From positions 19,405 to 83,404 of the forward strand of contig NZ_BOLP01000009.1 of the NCBI RefSeq assembly GCF_016861695.1: a stretch of DNA of 64,000 nucleotides, in the 5' to 3' direction. The position numbers and the translations under genes are program-made. Shown piece after piece: positions 50,687 to 59,531 of this stretch. Positions within the stretch are counted from its first letter, which is position 1. Every line of letters begins with the position of its first letter. The notes beneath the pieces are model-generated. The model saw nothing but the letters and a program-made list of their open reading frames with translations. It had not been told where the DNA came from and did not search any database. Source of the DNA: Levilactobacillus andaensis (GTDB lineage Bacteria; Bacillota; Bacilli; Lactobacillales; Lactobacillaceae).

Positions 50687-51058
50687 ATGAAACTACCTAT
50701 GATCGAACAGAATGTATTAAATGCCATCCCCATTGGTGGGGAAAACCCGGCTAGTACGGAAGATATTGCCAAGTTAACTGGTTCGACTGTCAGGACTGTT
50801 AGGGAGTCTATCAGTAATTTGGTCAACGTGTATGGCGTGCCAATTGTGGCGTTACGGTCAGGCCAGCATAAAGGCGTGTTTATTGCTACTAGTGAGGAAG
50901 AACGGCAGATTGGTATTACAGGCTATGAGCATCAAATTAATAGCATGAGTATCCGGCTGACAGCTATTCAGAGTGCGGACCTGCTTAATTGGAAAGATAA
51001 CTTAAAATTAACGATCACTTTAGTTGATAGGGATGGAGGTGCTGAGAGTGTTAGTTAA
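50687..51058 (+). CDS. Winged-helix protein of the island, 123 residues
   Basis: The protein has an N-terminal helix-turn-helix (about 20-75: STEDIAKLTGSTVRTVRESI), followed by a wing-like VPIVALRSGQHKGVFIATSE and a helical tail. AAAGCGAG before the ATG is a modest ribosome binding site. It may regulate late island genes. It overlaps the next gene by 11 bases. Confidence 0.7.
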   Translation: MKLPMIEQNVLNAIPIGGENPASTEDIAKLTGSTVRTVRESISNLVNVYGVPIVALRSGQHKGVFIATSEEERQIGITGYEHQINSMSIRLTAIQSADLLNWKDNLKLTITLVDRDGGAESVS

Positions 51059-51365
51059 GACTAAACAATGTGAAGAAAAAGAGCTGGTATGTATGTTTAA
51101 GCACCAGCAACGTGTGGCCCGCAAGGCAGGTTCCTTAGAGCAAGCAGCCGACCGGTTAATTGCTGAGGTCAACACCGGCCGCTATCCCCGGTTATGGGTA
51201 ACGATGAGGGCTAAGCAAGTTAGATACCAGATAAAGCGAGTACGGTGGCATCAGGTCAAGAACAGCGACCGAATCAAGCGTTTTGCAAAGCGGCACCCTG
51301 ATTACATGGATGATTACGGTTGGGAACAACTTGCTGCAATGGTTAGTGACAATGCATTAAAGTGA
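51048..51365 (+). CDS. Hypothetical basic island protein of 105 residues
   Basis: I do not recognise this Arg/Lys-rich protein. GTG 51048 lies 8 bases after GGAGG and inside the end of the previous gene; TTG 51024 and ATG 51033 are less well placed. It contains RYPRLWVTMRAKQVRYQIKR and a C-terminal acidic-aromatic MDDYGWEQLA. Position suggests a role in regulation or interference with a helper phage. Confidence 0.62.
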   Translation: MLVKTKQCEEKELVCMFKHQQRVARKAGSLEQAADRLIAEVNTGRYPRLWVTMRAKQVRYQIKRVRWHQVKNSDRIKRFAKRHPDYMDDYGWEQLAAMVSDNALK

Positions 51366-51743
51366 TAACTACTAAGCGCTAGTGCAAGGTGAGGCCAGGA
51401 AGCTTTGGCAACCTAATTTCGTAAGTAAAAAATCCCCCATAAGTGTGTCTCATAATCGGTGCTTTTGTAGATAAACACTAGTGAAAAGGTAATTGTAGAG
51501 TAGTAACAGATACTTGCGAAATTCAGGCGCAAGTTTAGTCAGGCATTAATGTGTTAATGATATCCTAAAATAAAAATAATCAGCGTATTATGTAGAAAGA
51601 TGTAAATAAAAAGGCCGCTATTAACGACCTGAAAGTGAGAAGCCATCCCGCTTCACGCTGATTATTATACCATGACGGATAGGCTAGGTAGTTTTACTTG
51701 TTTTGGTATGGACGAGGTAAGCTAATGAAAGGGGATGAATATA
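51366..51743. other. Gene-free stretch inside the island
   Basis: I see no supported gene here. A weak imperfect hairpin lies near 51612-51662 (GGCCGCTATTAACG...AGCGTG...ATTATT), and A/T-rich sequence precedes the next small gene. Confidence 0.4.
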
Positions 51744-51860
51744 ATGGATACGGTACAAAAAGACAACGATTTGACTGCTCAATTTCTTAAGGATCTAGGA
51801 TATGATATTGATGAAGTGGTCGCTAGTATGGCTAAGTATAATGCTGATCATCCGGTCTAA
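51744..51860 (+). CDS. Small acidic protein of 38 residues
   Basis: MDTVQKDNDLTAQFLKDLGY begins this soluble acidic protein, which ends AKYNADHPV. AAAGGGGAT lies about 10 bases before the ATG. It sits in the cargo position of the island beside the GGGTGCACCC repeats. No family is recognised. Acidic small proteins at such sites are sometimes DNA mimics or phage-interference factors, but nothing here proves it. Confidence 0.5.
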   Translation: MDTVQKDNDLTAQFLKDLGYDIDEVVASMAKYNADHPV

Positions 51861-51879
51861 AGCATAGAGGCGAAGAATG

Positions 51880-52011
51880 CAAAAAGGGTGCACCCTAAAG
51901 TGAACTTTCTAGAAACAACACTATGGTGCATGCTGATATACCAACGTTTTCAATGGAAAAGGGTGCACCCTATTTAAAAAGGGGGTGCACCCTTTTTGTG
52001 GAAACAACACT
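51880..52011. repeat. GGGTGCACCC palindrome cluster
   Basis: The perfect palindrome GGGTGCACCC occurs three times (around 51886-51895, 51961-51970 and 51983-51992); the last is extended by A5/T5 arms into a hairpin (51976-51998). GAAACAACACT recurs after copies one and three (51912-51922, 52001-52011), so part of the cluster is a tandem duplication. The function is unknown. Confidence 0.75.
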
Positions 52012-52072
52012 TTAGGGCGCGGGCGTAGTAGGGAATTTTTAACCAGTGATTTGTAAAATTCAAGGAGCAATC

Positions 52073-52180
52073 ATGCAGGTAAATGCTGGGGCTTACAAAG
52101 GATTGAACCATAGTGGTGATCCCATCCCCGTGTATAGCCAAGAAATAAGTAGGGCGTTAGTGAAGGATACGCCGTTGTAG
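52073..52180 (+). CDS. Small protein of 35 residues, possibly a gene remnant
   Basis: MQVNAGAYKGLNHSGDPIPV begins this frame, preceded by AAGGAG at ideal spacing. It ends after 35 residues. It may be a real micro-protein or the truncated head of a longer phage gene. Confidence 0.42.
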   Translation: MQVNAGAYKGLNHSGDPIPVYSQEISRALVKDTPL

Positions 52181-52303
52181 CTACACTCAATATTGCCATT
52201 GCCCGTTGATTATTATGGGATGTTAGAGAAGGCACCTAAAATGATAGCCAGAAAATTAGCCAAAATAAAAACTGCTAGTCAATTTGACTAACAGCCATTT
52301 ATT

Positions 52304-52318
52304 CCTATCACCGCTGGT
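52304..52318 (-). repeat. ACCAGCGGTGRTAGG motif, copy 3
   Basis: An inverted copy with one base change, about 150 bases inside attR. Confidence 0.6.
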
Positions 52319-52336
52319 TTATTGGGTCATTTCGTG

Positions 52337-52366
52337 AATGCCATTTTGAATGCCATTGAATGCCAT
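52337..52366 (+). repeat. Right arm-site repeats of the integrase
   Basis: AATGCCAT at 52337-52344, 52349-52356 and 52359-52366, spaced 12 and 10 bases, matching the pair near attL. Confidence 0.62.
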
Positions 52367-52454
52367 TCTATGGTTTTCTATGTGATACGCCGAAACTTGA
52401 AACCCTATAACCACGGTGTTAAGACGGTACTTACATCATGGGTTTATCTGAAAA

Positions 52455-52477
52455 ATGGAGCCGGCGGGGATCGAACC
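52455..52477 (-). repeat. attR within the 3' end of ssrA
   Basis: The 23-bp repeat identical to 44339-44361; here it is part of the intact tmRNA acceptor and T-arm end, including the CCA. Confidence 0.93.
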
Positions 52478-52823
52478 CGCGTCCTAGCATATTGCCAACT
52501 TAACGTCTACACGCATAGGCAGACTACTTATAGTTTCACTGAATAACTTGCCGCCTGTCAGGGCCCACATACTCAGCTAACCTGATTCATCTCTTCTAAC
52601 GTACTTCAGGTGGGAGCCGTTAGCGTAAGCCCGTTAAATTTAGGACCCAGATCTAGACCGCGGGCAAGCCTAGGAGGATCTACGTTAAGCGCCTATTAAG
52701 CAGCTAAAGCGTAAGAATTGTTATTATTTTTTGCAGTTATAATAAACTGGACCTTTTAACGTAGATGCCGCTACGACGCGCAGTCAAGCTTCAACCTATA
52801 CCAGTCGAATCCAGAACGGCCCC
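52456..52823 (-). ncRNA. ssrA: tmRNA (ssrA)
   Basis: The gene has 368 nt. On the reverse strand it starts GGGGCCGTTCTGGATTCGAC and ends with a T-arm (GGTTCGATCC) and CCA. The internal frame encodes the tag AKNNNSYALAA followed by TAA, near 52698-52734. tmRNA frees stalled ribosomes and tags the unfinished peptide for proteolysis. The 3' end is the integration site of the island to its left; insertion regenerated the full end, so the gene is intact. Confidence 0.96.
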
Positions 52824-52964
52824 ATGACGATACTCATATAGTGTAGCATATCTTAGCGGTCGTGAAAACTATTTCGCCTGTTTGCAGCTAATTTAAGGAA
52901 ATATCGACGGCCACGGTATAGTATAATAGGTAATTAAGGGCCCACACGGCCGAAAAATAAGTAA

Positions 52965-53060
52965 CCGGCGAAAAGTTACAGAAACTTCATGATTCTATCA
53001 TGGGGATGTCTGATTAACCTGTTAAGTTCAAGACACTATGACTCACTAGCTTTTTGCCGG
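52965..53060 (+). promoter_or_regulatory. Long-range hairpin in the two-component operon leader
   Basis: CCGGCGAAAAG (52965-52975) pairs over 11 bp with CTTTTTGCCGG (53050-53060), enclosing a small CATGAT/ATCATG hairpin. It lies between a TATAAT box (about 52922-52927) and the response-regulator start, and it ends about 30 bases before its ribosome binding site. An RNA regulatory role is possible. Confidence 0.5.
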
Positions 53061-53098
53061 CTCCGAGTACGTGAGAGACTGAACTTTTGGAGGTAGCA

Positions 53099-53824
53099 AT
53101 GAAGTTATTAATGATTGAAGACAACCATTCAGTATCACAGATGATGTCCATGTTCTTTAAGAAGGAGCAGTGGGACGCGCAATTCGCCTACGATGGGAAC
53201 GAAGCGGTCGAAATGTTTGCCGCCGCACCCAACGATTGGGATATGGTCACGCTCGACCTGAACCTGCCCGGCTTGGACGGCATGCAGGTCAGCGCCGAGA
53301 TTCGCAAGCTGTCGCCAACTGTGCCAATTATCATGTTGACGGCGCGAGATTCGGAAAGTGACCAGGTCTTGGGCCTTGAAATGGGCGCGGACGATTACGT
53401 CACGAAACCATTTAGCCCAATCACGTTGATTGCGCGGATCAAGGCCCTGCACCGGCGCGCCGAACTCGGCCCCATTTCCAAGACCGATACCGAGCCGCTA
53501 AACGACACGGAATCATTTGACGTGGTCACTGAAAATTTCAAGCTCAACACGAAGACCCGCGAGGCCTATTTAAACGGTCGGCAGATTCAAGACTTAACGC
53601 CTAAAGAATTCGACTTACTCAAGACGCTAGCCCAGAAGCCACGCCAGGTCTTCTCGCGGGAACAACTCCTGCAATTGGTATGGGATTACGAATACTACGG
53701 TGACGAACGCACCGTGGACGCCCATATCAAAAAGTTACGGCAGAAGATCGAAAAGGTTGGCCCCCAGATTATCCAAACCGTTTGGGGGGTGGGTTATAAA
53801 TTTGACGATAGTGGAGCAAAATAA
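53099..53824 (+). CDS. OmpR-family response regulator
   Basis: The protein has 241 residues. The receiver domain (1-120) has the acidic pocket IEDN, phospho-acceptor Asp53 in LDLNLPGLDG and Lys103 in VTKPFSP. The winged-helix DNA-binding domain (about 140-238) has LTPKEFDLLKTLAQKPRQVF and the DERTVDAHIKKLRQKI recognition helix. ATG 53099 follows GGAGG. The kinase gene starts two bases after its stop. Target genes are unknown. Confidence 0.94.
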   Translation: MKLLMIEDNHSVSQMMSMFFKKEQWDAQFAYDGNEAVEMFAAAPNDWDMVTLDLNLPGLDGMQVSAEIRKLSPTVPIIMLTARDSESDQVLGLEMGADDYVTKPFSPITLIARIKALHRRAELGPISKTDTEPLNDTESFDVVTENFKLNTKTREAYLNGRQIQDLTPKEFDLLKTLAQKPRQVFSREQLLQLVWDYEYYGDERTVDAHIKKLRQKIEKVGPQIIQTVWGVGYKFDDSGAK

Positions 53825-53826
53825 CA

Positions 53827-55296
53827 ATGAAGCTAATGTATCAACAAATGTTGGGATTCTTTGCGGCCATTACGATCATTCTGGTTCTGATGGGCGTGTC
53901 CTATTCGCAGATGACCCGGCACATGGTGTACAGCAACACGTGGAACTCCCTGGAAAAGTACTCGAATAGTCTGATTGAACAGTCGTTACGAATCAGCTCG
54001 CAGCATCCGAAGGTCGTCAACTTCGACACGACGGCACTAGAAAATAGCGAGCAGTTGCTGCAAAATCAGGCGGTCAGTACGGCCATTTATAATTCATCGA
54101 ACCGCATCGTTTTTCCGGCGAACGTCTATCAACAGTCCATCGACAGTTCTGATTGGAAGAAATTAAAGAATAATCAAATCATTCACAAAGTTGTCGATCG
54201 GCGGGTCCGTAATAAGAACGGGCAAGTTGGGCCAGCCGTGACCGAAGTTATGAAACCTTACTTCTATAATAATAAGCTGGTCGCGGTCGTTGTGATGGGG
54301 GCCTTCGTCTCCGACATCAATACCAACGTCAACCAGATCAATCGCAACCTGATCAAATCCTTGCTAGTCTCCTGTTTGGTGGCCATCGTCGCCAGTTATA
54401 TTTTGGCCCGGTACTACACGTCACGAATCAATCGCCTGCGAAAAGCGACCAATCAAGTGGCTAAAGGAAACTATGATGTTCAAATGGCGAGCCGCAATCG
54501 GGATGAAATCGATGACCTGATCAACGACTTTAACGGCATGGCCCACTCGTTGAAGGATTCACAAGAAGAGATCCAACGTCAGGAAGAACGCCGCCGAGAA
54601 TTCATGGCCAACGCCTCTCACGAGATGCGAACGCCATTGACCACCATCAACGGTCTGCTGGAAGGCTTGGCCTACGATGCCATTCCCGAAGAGAGTAAGG
54701 AAGAGAGCATCGAACTGATGCGTAGTGAGACCAGTCGCCTGATTCGGTTGGTCAACGAAAATCTGGACTACGAAAAGATTCGTTCGAATCAGATCATGCT
54801 CAACCTGCACGAGTTCAATGCCATTGACGCCCTGCATAACATTGTGGAACAGCTGAAGCAAAAAGCCGATGACAGCGGGGATTCACTGGAGTTGCAAGCA
54901 CCGAAGGAAATTCCGGTGTACGCCGATTATGACCGGTTCGTCCAGATCATGTTCAACATTACGCAGAATGCCATTCAGTTTACGCAGCAGGGGAACATCA
55001 CCATTTCCGCTCAACGTGGTTATGAGGAGACCATCGTGAAGGTCGCCGATACCGGGATGGGGATGTCCGACAAGCAACTGCAGAACATCTGGGAACGCTA
55101 TTACAAGGCCGATCCGTCACGGAAGAACACCAAGTATGGCGAGTCTGGCTTAGGCCTATCCATCGTGCATCAGCTGGTCCAACTGCATCACGGAAAGATC
55201 AGCGTTACCAGTAAGGAAGGGGTCGGCACGACCTTTACCGTCATTTTCCCCGACCAACATCAGACAAATTCTGAACGCGCCAAGCCAGCTGAGTAA
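53827..55296 (+). CDS. Sensor histidine kinase
   Basis: The protein has 489 residues. Membrane helices lie at about 8-28 and 178-196 around an extracytoplasmic sensor domain. HAMP follows (about 196-250), then HisKA with the phospho-His in NASHEMRTPLTTI (near 262) and HATPase_c with NAIQF, DTGMGM and GLGLSIVHQL. It is the partner of the response regulator just upstream, translated almost as one unit. The input signal is unknown; the context gives no target transporter next to it. Confidence 0.94.
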   Translation: MKLMYQQMLGFFAAITIILVLMGVSYSQMTRHMVYSNTWNSLEKYSNSLIEQSLRISSQHPKVVNFDTTALENSEQLLQNQAVSTAIYNSSNRIVFPANVYQQSIDSSDWKKLKNNQIIHKVVDRRVRNKNGQVGPAVTEVMKPYFYNNKLVAVVVMGAFVSDINTNVNQINRNLIKSLLVSCLVAIVASYILARYYTSRINRLRKATNQVAKGNYDVQMASRNRDEIDDLINDFNGMAHSLKDSQEEIQRQEERRREFMANASHEMRTPLTTINGLLEGLAYDAIPEESKEESIELMRSETSRLIRLVNENLDYEKIRSNQIMLNLHEFNAIDALHNIVEQLKQKADDSGDSLELQAPKEIPVYADYDRFVQIMFNITQNAIQFTQQGNITISAQRGYEETIVKVADTGMGMSDKQLQNIWERYYKADPSRKNTKYGESGLGLSIVHQLVQLHHGKISVTSKEGVGTTFTVIFPDQHQTNSERAKPAE

Positions 55297-55359
55297 TCAG
55301 GAGCTGTGCTGAGCCGCGTGGCATGTTACAATGAGGGGAACCATTTAAGGAGGAAACTT

Positions 55360-56508
55360 TTGAAACGAGTACAAATTACCGGAAAATCCGTCCGTAAGTT
55401 CGAGGACGGCTATCCCATCGTATCTTTAACAGACCTAGAAAACCATAATGACTTCGAGGACGGCGCGTGGGTTCAATTGGAAAACCACGGTCACTTCGTC
55501 GCCACAGCTTACTTTGCAAAACAACACCGGGGGATCGGCTACGTGCTGAGCCTACGGGAAAATGAAGCGATTGACGAACGATTCTTTGCTGGCAAATTGC
55601 GGGCAGCAGCGGCTCGGCGTTCAGCCTTCGCTGACGTGGCCGGTTACCGCCTGTTCAACAGTGTGGGGGACAACCTCGGTGGCTTGACCATCGACGTTTA
55701 CAACGGTGTGTACGTCTTCCGTTGGGAGAACCAAGCCCTGAAGCAACAGTCACGGCTGATCTACTCCGCCTTTGACCGTATCGTGGGCAAGGGCTTCCCC
55801 ATCGTCTCCGTTTCCGCTGGACAGGAAAAGGCGCAACTCGTCCGGGGTGACTTGGGCAAGCAACCAATGACGATTATGGAAAATGGCATTGCTTATCCCG
55901 TTGACTTAACGTCTGGTCGCCAACAATTGGCCTTAGAATTCCGCGACATCCGCGACTGGGTCAAGACAGACAGCGCCCAAAAGCGCCTGTTGAACCTGTT
56001 TAGCGCCGAAACTGGGGTGGTCACGGCTGCGATGGTCGGTGGTGCGGTGGAAGCCGTCACCGTTGACCCAACGAACCGGGCAACCACGGCAACGCAAGCC
56101 CAATTGGACGCCAACAACCTGGATCAAGCCGCCGTTGAAATGCGGACCATGGACGTCGCCAACTACTTGGATTACGCCGTGAAGCATGACTTGACGTTTG
56201 ACACGATCGCCATCAACCCACCAGCCTTCGTCCGGGGGAAGAAGCGGGCCTTTACCTTGGAACAAGACCTGCAAGATCTGATCGAACAGGCGCTGAAATT
56301 GACCCATACCGGTTCACAAGTACTGGTCACGACCACGACCCCAACGTACAACTTGAAACGATTACGGCAGACTGTAAACGATGCTGTTGAAAATTATACC
56401 GGTTCTGTAAGTGTTTCCACAACCTTCCAGTCACCAGACGATTTTCAGAGCAATGTTTCGGACCGACACAGTGAATCATTAAAGGGTTTACTGCTAACGA
56501 TTATTTAA
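55360..56508 (+). CDS. Class I SAM-dependent rRNA methyltransferase (RlmI-like)
   Basis: The product has 382 residues. It starts at TTG 55360, with AAGGAGG six bases upstream; there is no nearby ATG in frame. A PUA domain (1-75: RVQITGKSVRKFEDGYPIVS) is followed by an RlmI-type N-terminal domain and a Rossmann methyltransferase domain (about 190-382) with LLNLFSAETGVVTAA and DTIAINPPAF. It likely methylates a 23S rRNA cytosine at C5. The gene is monocistronic with a strong terminator. Confidence 0.88.
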   Translation: MKRVQITGKSVRKFEDGYPIVSLTDLENHNDFEDGAWVQLENHGHFVATAYFAKQHRGIGYVLSLRENEAIDERFFAGKLRAAAARRSAFADVAGYRLFNSVGDNLGGLTIDVYNGVYVFRWENQALKQQSRLIYSAFDRIVGKGFPIVSVSAGQEKAQLVRGDLGKQPMTIMENGIAYPVDLTSGRQQLALEFRDIRDWVKTDSAQKRLLNLFSAETGVVTAAMVGGAVEAVTVDPTNRATTATQAQLDANNLDQAAVEMRTMDVANYLDYAVKHDLTFDTIAINPPAFVRGKKRAFTLEQDLQDLIEQALKLTHTGSQVLVTTTTPTYNLKRLRQTVNDAVENYTGSVSVSTTFQSPDDFQSNVSDRHSESLKGLLLTII

Positions 56509-56538
56509 TGAAAACGTTTGAAAACTAACACAAGAAGT

Positions 56539-56581
56539 ACCGATTGGTAAGATAGACCACTTGCCAATCGGTATTTTTTTA
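56539..56581 (+). terminator. Terminator of the methyltransferase gene
   Basis: TACCGATTGG / CCAATCGGTA stem, extended by AAG/CTT past one mismatch, followed by TTTTTTT. Confidence 0.92.
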
Positions 56582-56635
56582 GACAACAATGGTTTACTTT
56601 TGGAATGGAAACATTTAAACTTACTATTGCAAATT

Positions 56636-56649
56636 AAGAAGCGCTTACA
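56636..56649. promoter_or_regulatory. cre-like site before the sugar permease gene
   Basis: AAGAAGCGCTTACA closely resembles a CcpA cre site and ends 41 bases before the permease start, suggesting catabolite control. Confidence 0.6.
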
Positions 56650-56690
56650 GAGAGAAAAGTCAGAATTGAAACGAGAGTTGAGGTTTACAA

Positions 56691-57551
56691 ATGGGTGTAT
56701 TATTAGCTTTAATTCCAACGGTGTGTTGGGGTAGTATTGGATTAATTAGTGGCCGGTTAGGTGGGACATCTTACCAACAAACGTTGGGGATGACCGCTGG
56801 GGCCGTCATCTTTGGGATTTTCTCCTTAGTGTACTTCCACAGTCAATTGACTGGGATGGCAATGTTGGTGGGGGTTGCTTCTGGACTCTGCTGGGCCGTT
56901 GGTCAGTTTGAACAATTTCAAGCGATGAAGTTTATTGGGATCTCACGAACGGTGCCAATTTCGACTGGTCTCCAGTTGGTCGGGACGGCGCTGGCCGGTG
57001 TCTTGCTCTTCCACGAATGGAAAACGACGCGGATGGTCACGATGGGAACCATTGCTGTTATCGTCCTAATCGCCGGTGCAGCCTTAACCTCCTTGCGTGA
57101 CAAAAAAGCGGTTGCCGGTACGGAACACATGGAAGCCGGTAAGGGATCCGTTGCCATCGTGATCTCAACGATCGGTTACGTACTTTACACGGTAATCGTC
57201 AACATGTCTGGCATCTCATCGAAGACGATCATCTTCCCACAATCCATTGGGATGATCTTGGGTGCCTTGATTTTCGTCATGTTCTCTCGGCAGAAGGTTT
57301 GGCATAAGGCCACTGCGAAGAACATGATTACCGGACTGGTCTGGGGCGTGGGGAACTTCTTCATGTTCATGGCGATTCCGTCAGTTGGGCTGGCGATTAG
57401 CTACTCCCTCGCCCAATGTGGAATCGTTATCTCAACCTTTGGGAGCATTTGGTTACTGGGTGAAAAGAAGACCAGTCGCGAAATGGTCTACATTACCATC
57501 GGGTCACTTTTAGTCGTTGCTGGTGGGGTAACTCTCGGCATAATGAAATAG
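56691..57551 (+). CDS. GlcU/RhaT-family sugar uptake permease
   Basis: The product is an integral membrane protein of 286 residues with ten hydrophobic segments, of the glucose/ribose porter (GRP) family within the drug/metabolite transporter superfamily. MGVLLALIPTVCWGSIGLIS and VGQFEQFQAMKFIGISRTVP are family-typical. It would import glucose or a related sugar by proton symport, outside the PTS. The cre-like site upstream and pgi downstream fit a glucose role. AGGTTTACAA gives only a modest ribosome binding site. Confidence 0.88.
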   Translation: MGVLLALIPTVCWGSIGLISGRLGGTSYQQTLGMTAGAVIFGIFSLVYFHSQLTGMAMLVGVASGLCWAVGQFEQFQAMKFIGISRTVPISTGLQLVGTALAGVLLFHEWKTTRMVTMGTIAVIVLIAGAALTSLRDKKAVAGTEHMEAGKGSVAIVISTIGYVLYTVIVNMSGISSKTIIFPQSIGMILGALIFVMFSRQKVWHKATAKNMITGLVWGVGNFFMFMAIPSVGLAISYSLAQCGIVISTFGSIWLLGEKKTSREMVYITIGSLLVVAGGVTLGIMK

Positions 57552-57560
57552 TTATAAACG

Positions 57561-57590
57561 GGCTGATGACGGGCGTTGTCGGCCTTTTTT
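57561..57590 (+). terminator. Terminator of the sugar permease gene
   Basis: GGCTGATGAC / GTTGTCGGCC stem with three G-U pairs, loop GGGC, then TTTTTT. Confidence 0.85.
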
Positions 57591-57617
57591 ATTTCCAAAA
57601 AAGTTTGGACTAGACCA

Positions 57618-57645
57618 TTTACTTTTTAGAGAAATGCGTTATAAT
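57618..57645 (+). promoter_or_regulatory. Promoter of pgi
   Basis: TTTACT (57618-57623), 16 bases, TATAAT (57640-57645), 38 bases before the start codon. Confidence 0.72.
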
Positions 57646-57683
57646 GGACTAGTCAATAATAATAAAAGTGAGGTTATCTAAAT

Positions 57684-59030
57684 ATGGCACATATCGCCTT
57701 TGATCGTTCCAAACTTGACCCGTTTATTCATGACAATGAGTTAGGAGAAATGCAAGCACTCGTCACCGCTGCGGACAGCGAACTCCGTAACGGTACTGGT
57801 GCCGGCAGTGATTTCCGTGACTGGTTGGCTTTGCCACACGACTACGACAAGGAAGAATTTGCACGCATTAAAGCTGCTGCTAAGAAGATCCGTTCCGATT
57901 CCGAAGTCCTGGTTGTGATTGGTATCGGTGGGTCTTACTTGGGTGCGAAGATGGCCGTGGATTTCTTACACGACACTTTCTTTAACTACTTACCAGCTGA
58001 AAAGCGTCAAGGACCACAAGTCTTCTTTGCTGGAAACTCTGTCAGCCCTGACTACGTCAATGACCTGATCAACCTGATCGGCGACCGCGACTTCTCTGTC
58101 AACATCATTTCGAAGTCTGGGACCACGACGGAACCTTCCATCGCCTTCCGGATCTTCAAGGACATGCTGATCAAGAAGTACGGTGCTGACGGTGCTAAGA
58201 GTCGGATCTACGCCACGACTGATAAGGCCCGTGGTGCGCTTAAGACCGAGGCTGACGCCGCTGGTTACGAGTCATTTGTGATTCCTGATGGCGTTGGTGG
58301 TCGTTACTCCGTCTTGACGGCTGTTGGTTTATTACCAATCGCTGCTTCTGGCGCTGACATCGACGAATTGATGAAGGGTGCTGCGGATGCTCAGGATGCT
58401 TACACGAACCCTGATTTGACCAAGAACGAAGCTTACCAATACGCTGCCTTACGGAACATTCTGTACCGGAAGGGCTACACCACAGAATTGCTGGAAAACT
58501 ACGAACCACGTCTCCAGTACTTCGCAGAATGGTGGAAGCAATTGATGGGTGAATCCGAAGGGAAAGACCAAAAGGGGATCTACCCATCTTCTGCTAACTT
58601 CACGACCGACTTGCACTCCTTGGGTCAGTACATCCAAGAGGGTCGTCGGAACTTGATGGAAACCGTTATTATGGTTGACCAACCACAAAACGACGTTGAC
58701 GTCCCAAGTGCGAGTGACGATTTAGATGGTCTGAAGTACTTGCAAGGCAAGCCAATGAGTTTTGTCAACACCAAGGCTTACCAAGGGGTTGTTTTGGCCC
58801 ATACCGATGGTGGCGTTCCTAACATGGGCGTTCACATCCCAGACCAAACGCCTTACACGTTGGGTTACTTGATTTACTTCTTTGAAGTGGCCGTTGCCGT
58901 TTCAGGTTACCTGAATGGGATCAACCCATTCAACCAACCAGGTGTTGAAGCCTACAAGACGAACATGTTCGCTCTGTTAGGCAAGCCTGGCTTTGAAAAG
59001 TTAGGTAAGGAACTGAACGCACGTCTTTAA
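57684..59030 (+). CDS. pgi: Glucose-6-phosphate isomerase
   Basis: The enzyme interconverts glucose-6-phosphate and fructose-6-phosphate. It has 448 residues, the Gram-positive length. Two SIS subdomains carry [33 protein letters not shown], the PGI signature [21 protein letters not shown] and the C-terminal block [26 protein letters not shown] lies before the ATG. It is monocistronic, with codon use of a highly expressed gene. Confidence 0.97.
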   Translation: MAHIAFDRSKLDPFIHDNELGEMQALVTAADSELRNGTGAGSDFRDWLALPHDYDKEEFARIKAAAKKIRSDSEVLVVIGIGGSYLGAKMAVDFLHDTFFNYLPAEKRQGPQVFFAGNSVSPDYVNDLINLIGDRDFSVNIISKSGTTTEPSIAFRIFKDMLIKKYGADGAKSRIYATTDKARGALKTEADAAGYESFVIPDGVGGRYSVLTAVGLLPIAASGADIDELMKGAADAQDAYTNPDLTKNEAYQYAALRNILYRKGYTTELLENYEPRLQYFAEWWKQLMGESEGKDQKGIYPSSANFTTDLHSLGQYIQEGRRNLMETVIMVDQPQNDVDVPSASDDLDGLKYLQGKPMSFVNTKAYQGVVLAHTDGGVPNMGVHIPDQTPYTLGYLIYFFEVAVAVSGYLNGINPFNQPGVEAYKTNMFALLGKPGFEKLGKELNARL

Positions 59031-59052
59031 TCCTAAATTAAATGAATGATGA

Positions 59053-59090
59053 AATACCCTGTCAATTTTTGTTGGCGGGGTATTTTTTTG
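59053..59090 (+). terminator. Terminator of pgi
   Basis: AATACCCTGTCAA / TTGGCGGGGTATT stem with G-U pairs, followed by a run of T. Confidence 0.88.
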
Positions 59091-59531
59091 AAAAAAAAGG
59101 GATGTAGTCTAGGTCTAAAATTGATAAGTAGGTTCCGATTGAAGCCAGTCATTAAAATTCAAATTCTGCATAAACCGTAGATAGTGGCAGTCAATTTACC
59201 CACGTGAAGGTAACAAATTAGATGGGCCACTAAGCCAATTGACCATTCAGCTCATAAACCAGTAAATTGCGTCAGACCAACGTTAGTGGCGACGACTTTT
59301 CAGTTGAGTCAACAGAAACACAACAATTTGACGACGTTATGAGCCACTCTTTTTTAACCACCACCAATTTTTCTTGATGATAGACTGACTTGTTAAATAC
59401 CAGTTATAGTGAATACAAGACAGTCGAAGTATTGTCTAAAATAAGTTGCTTATGAGGCCAGCGATTGCCACAATCACCGATTTAGGATGGTCGGTAATCG
59501 TTGGCTTAGGGTGAATTGGAGGAGGATTACG
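59091..59531. other. Gene-free stretch before the adhesin gene
   Basis: I see no gene or RNA here. A possible -10 (TATAGT, about 59405-59410) lies 120 bases before the adhesin start, and GGAGGAGG forms its ribosome binding site. Confidence 0.45.

Larger units (their letters stand above)
44339..52477. mobile_element. Satellite-like integrative island at the 3' end of ssrA
   Basis: This element of about 8.1 kb is bounded by a 23-bp direct repeat that is the 3' end of tmRNA. It carries, from the left, a reverse integrase and CI-like repressor, then forward Cro-like, small DNA-binding, primase and VapE helicase genes, then small genes. There are no capsid, tail, terminase or lysis genes, and no resistance or metabolic genes. 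The layout (int, divergent repressors, primase and VapE, short right end) fits phage-inducible chromosomal islands or their remnants. Intact ssrA is restored at the right end. Confidence 0.88.

Noticed and set aside
44339..52477. Complete prophage
   Set aside because: No terminase, portal, capsid, tail, holin or endolysin genes are present; the content fits a satellite island instead.
53170..53969. Additional forward frames inside the two-component genes
   Set aside because: They are other-frame shadows of the response regulator and kinase, with Arg-rich low-complexity content.
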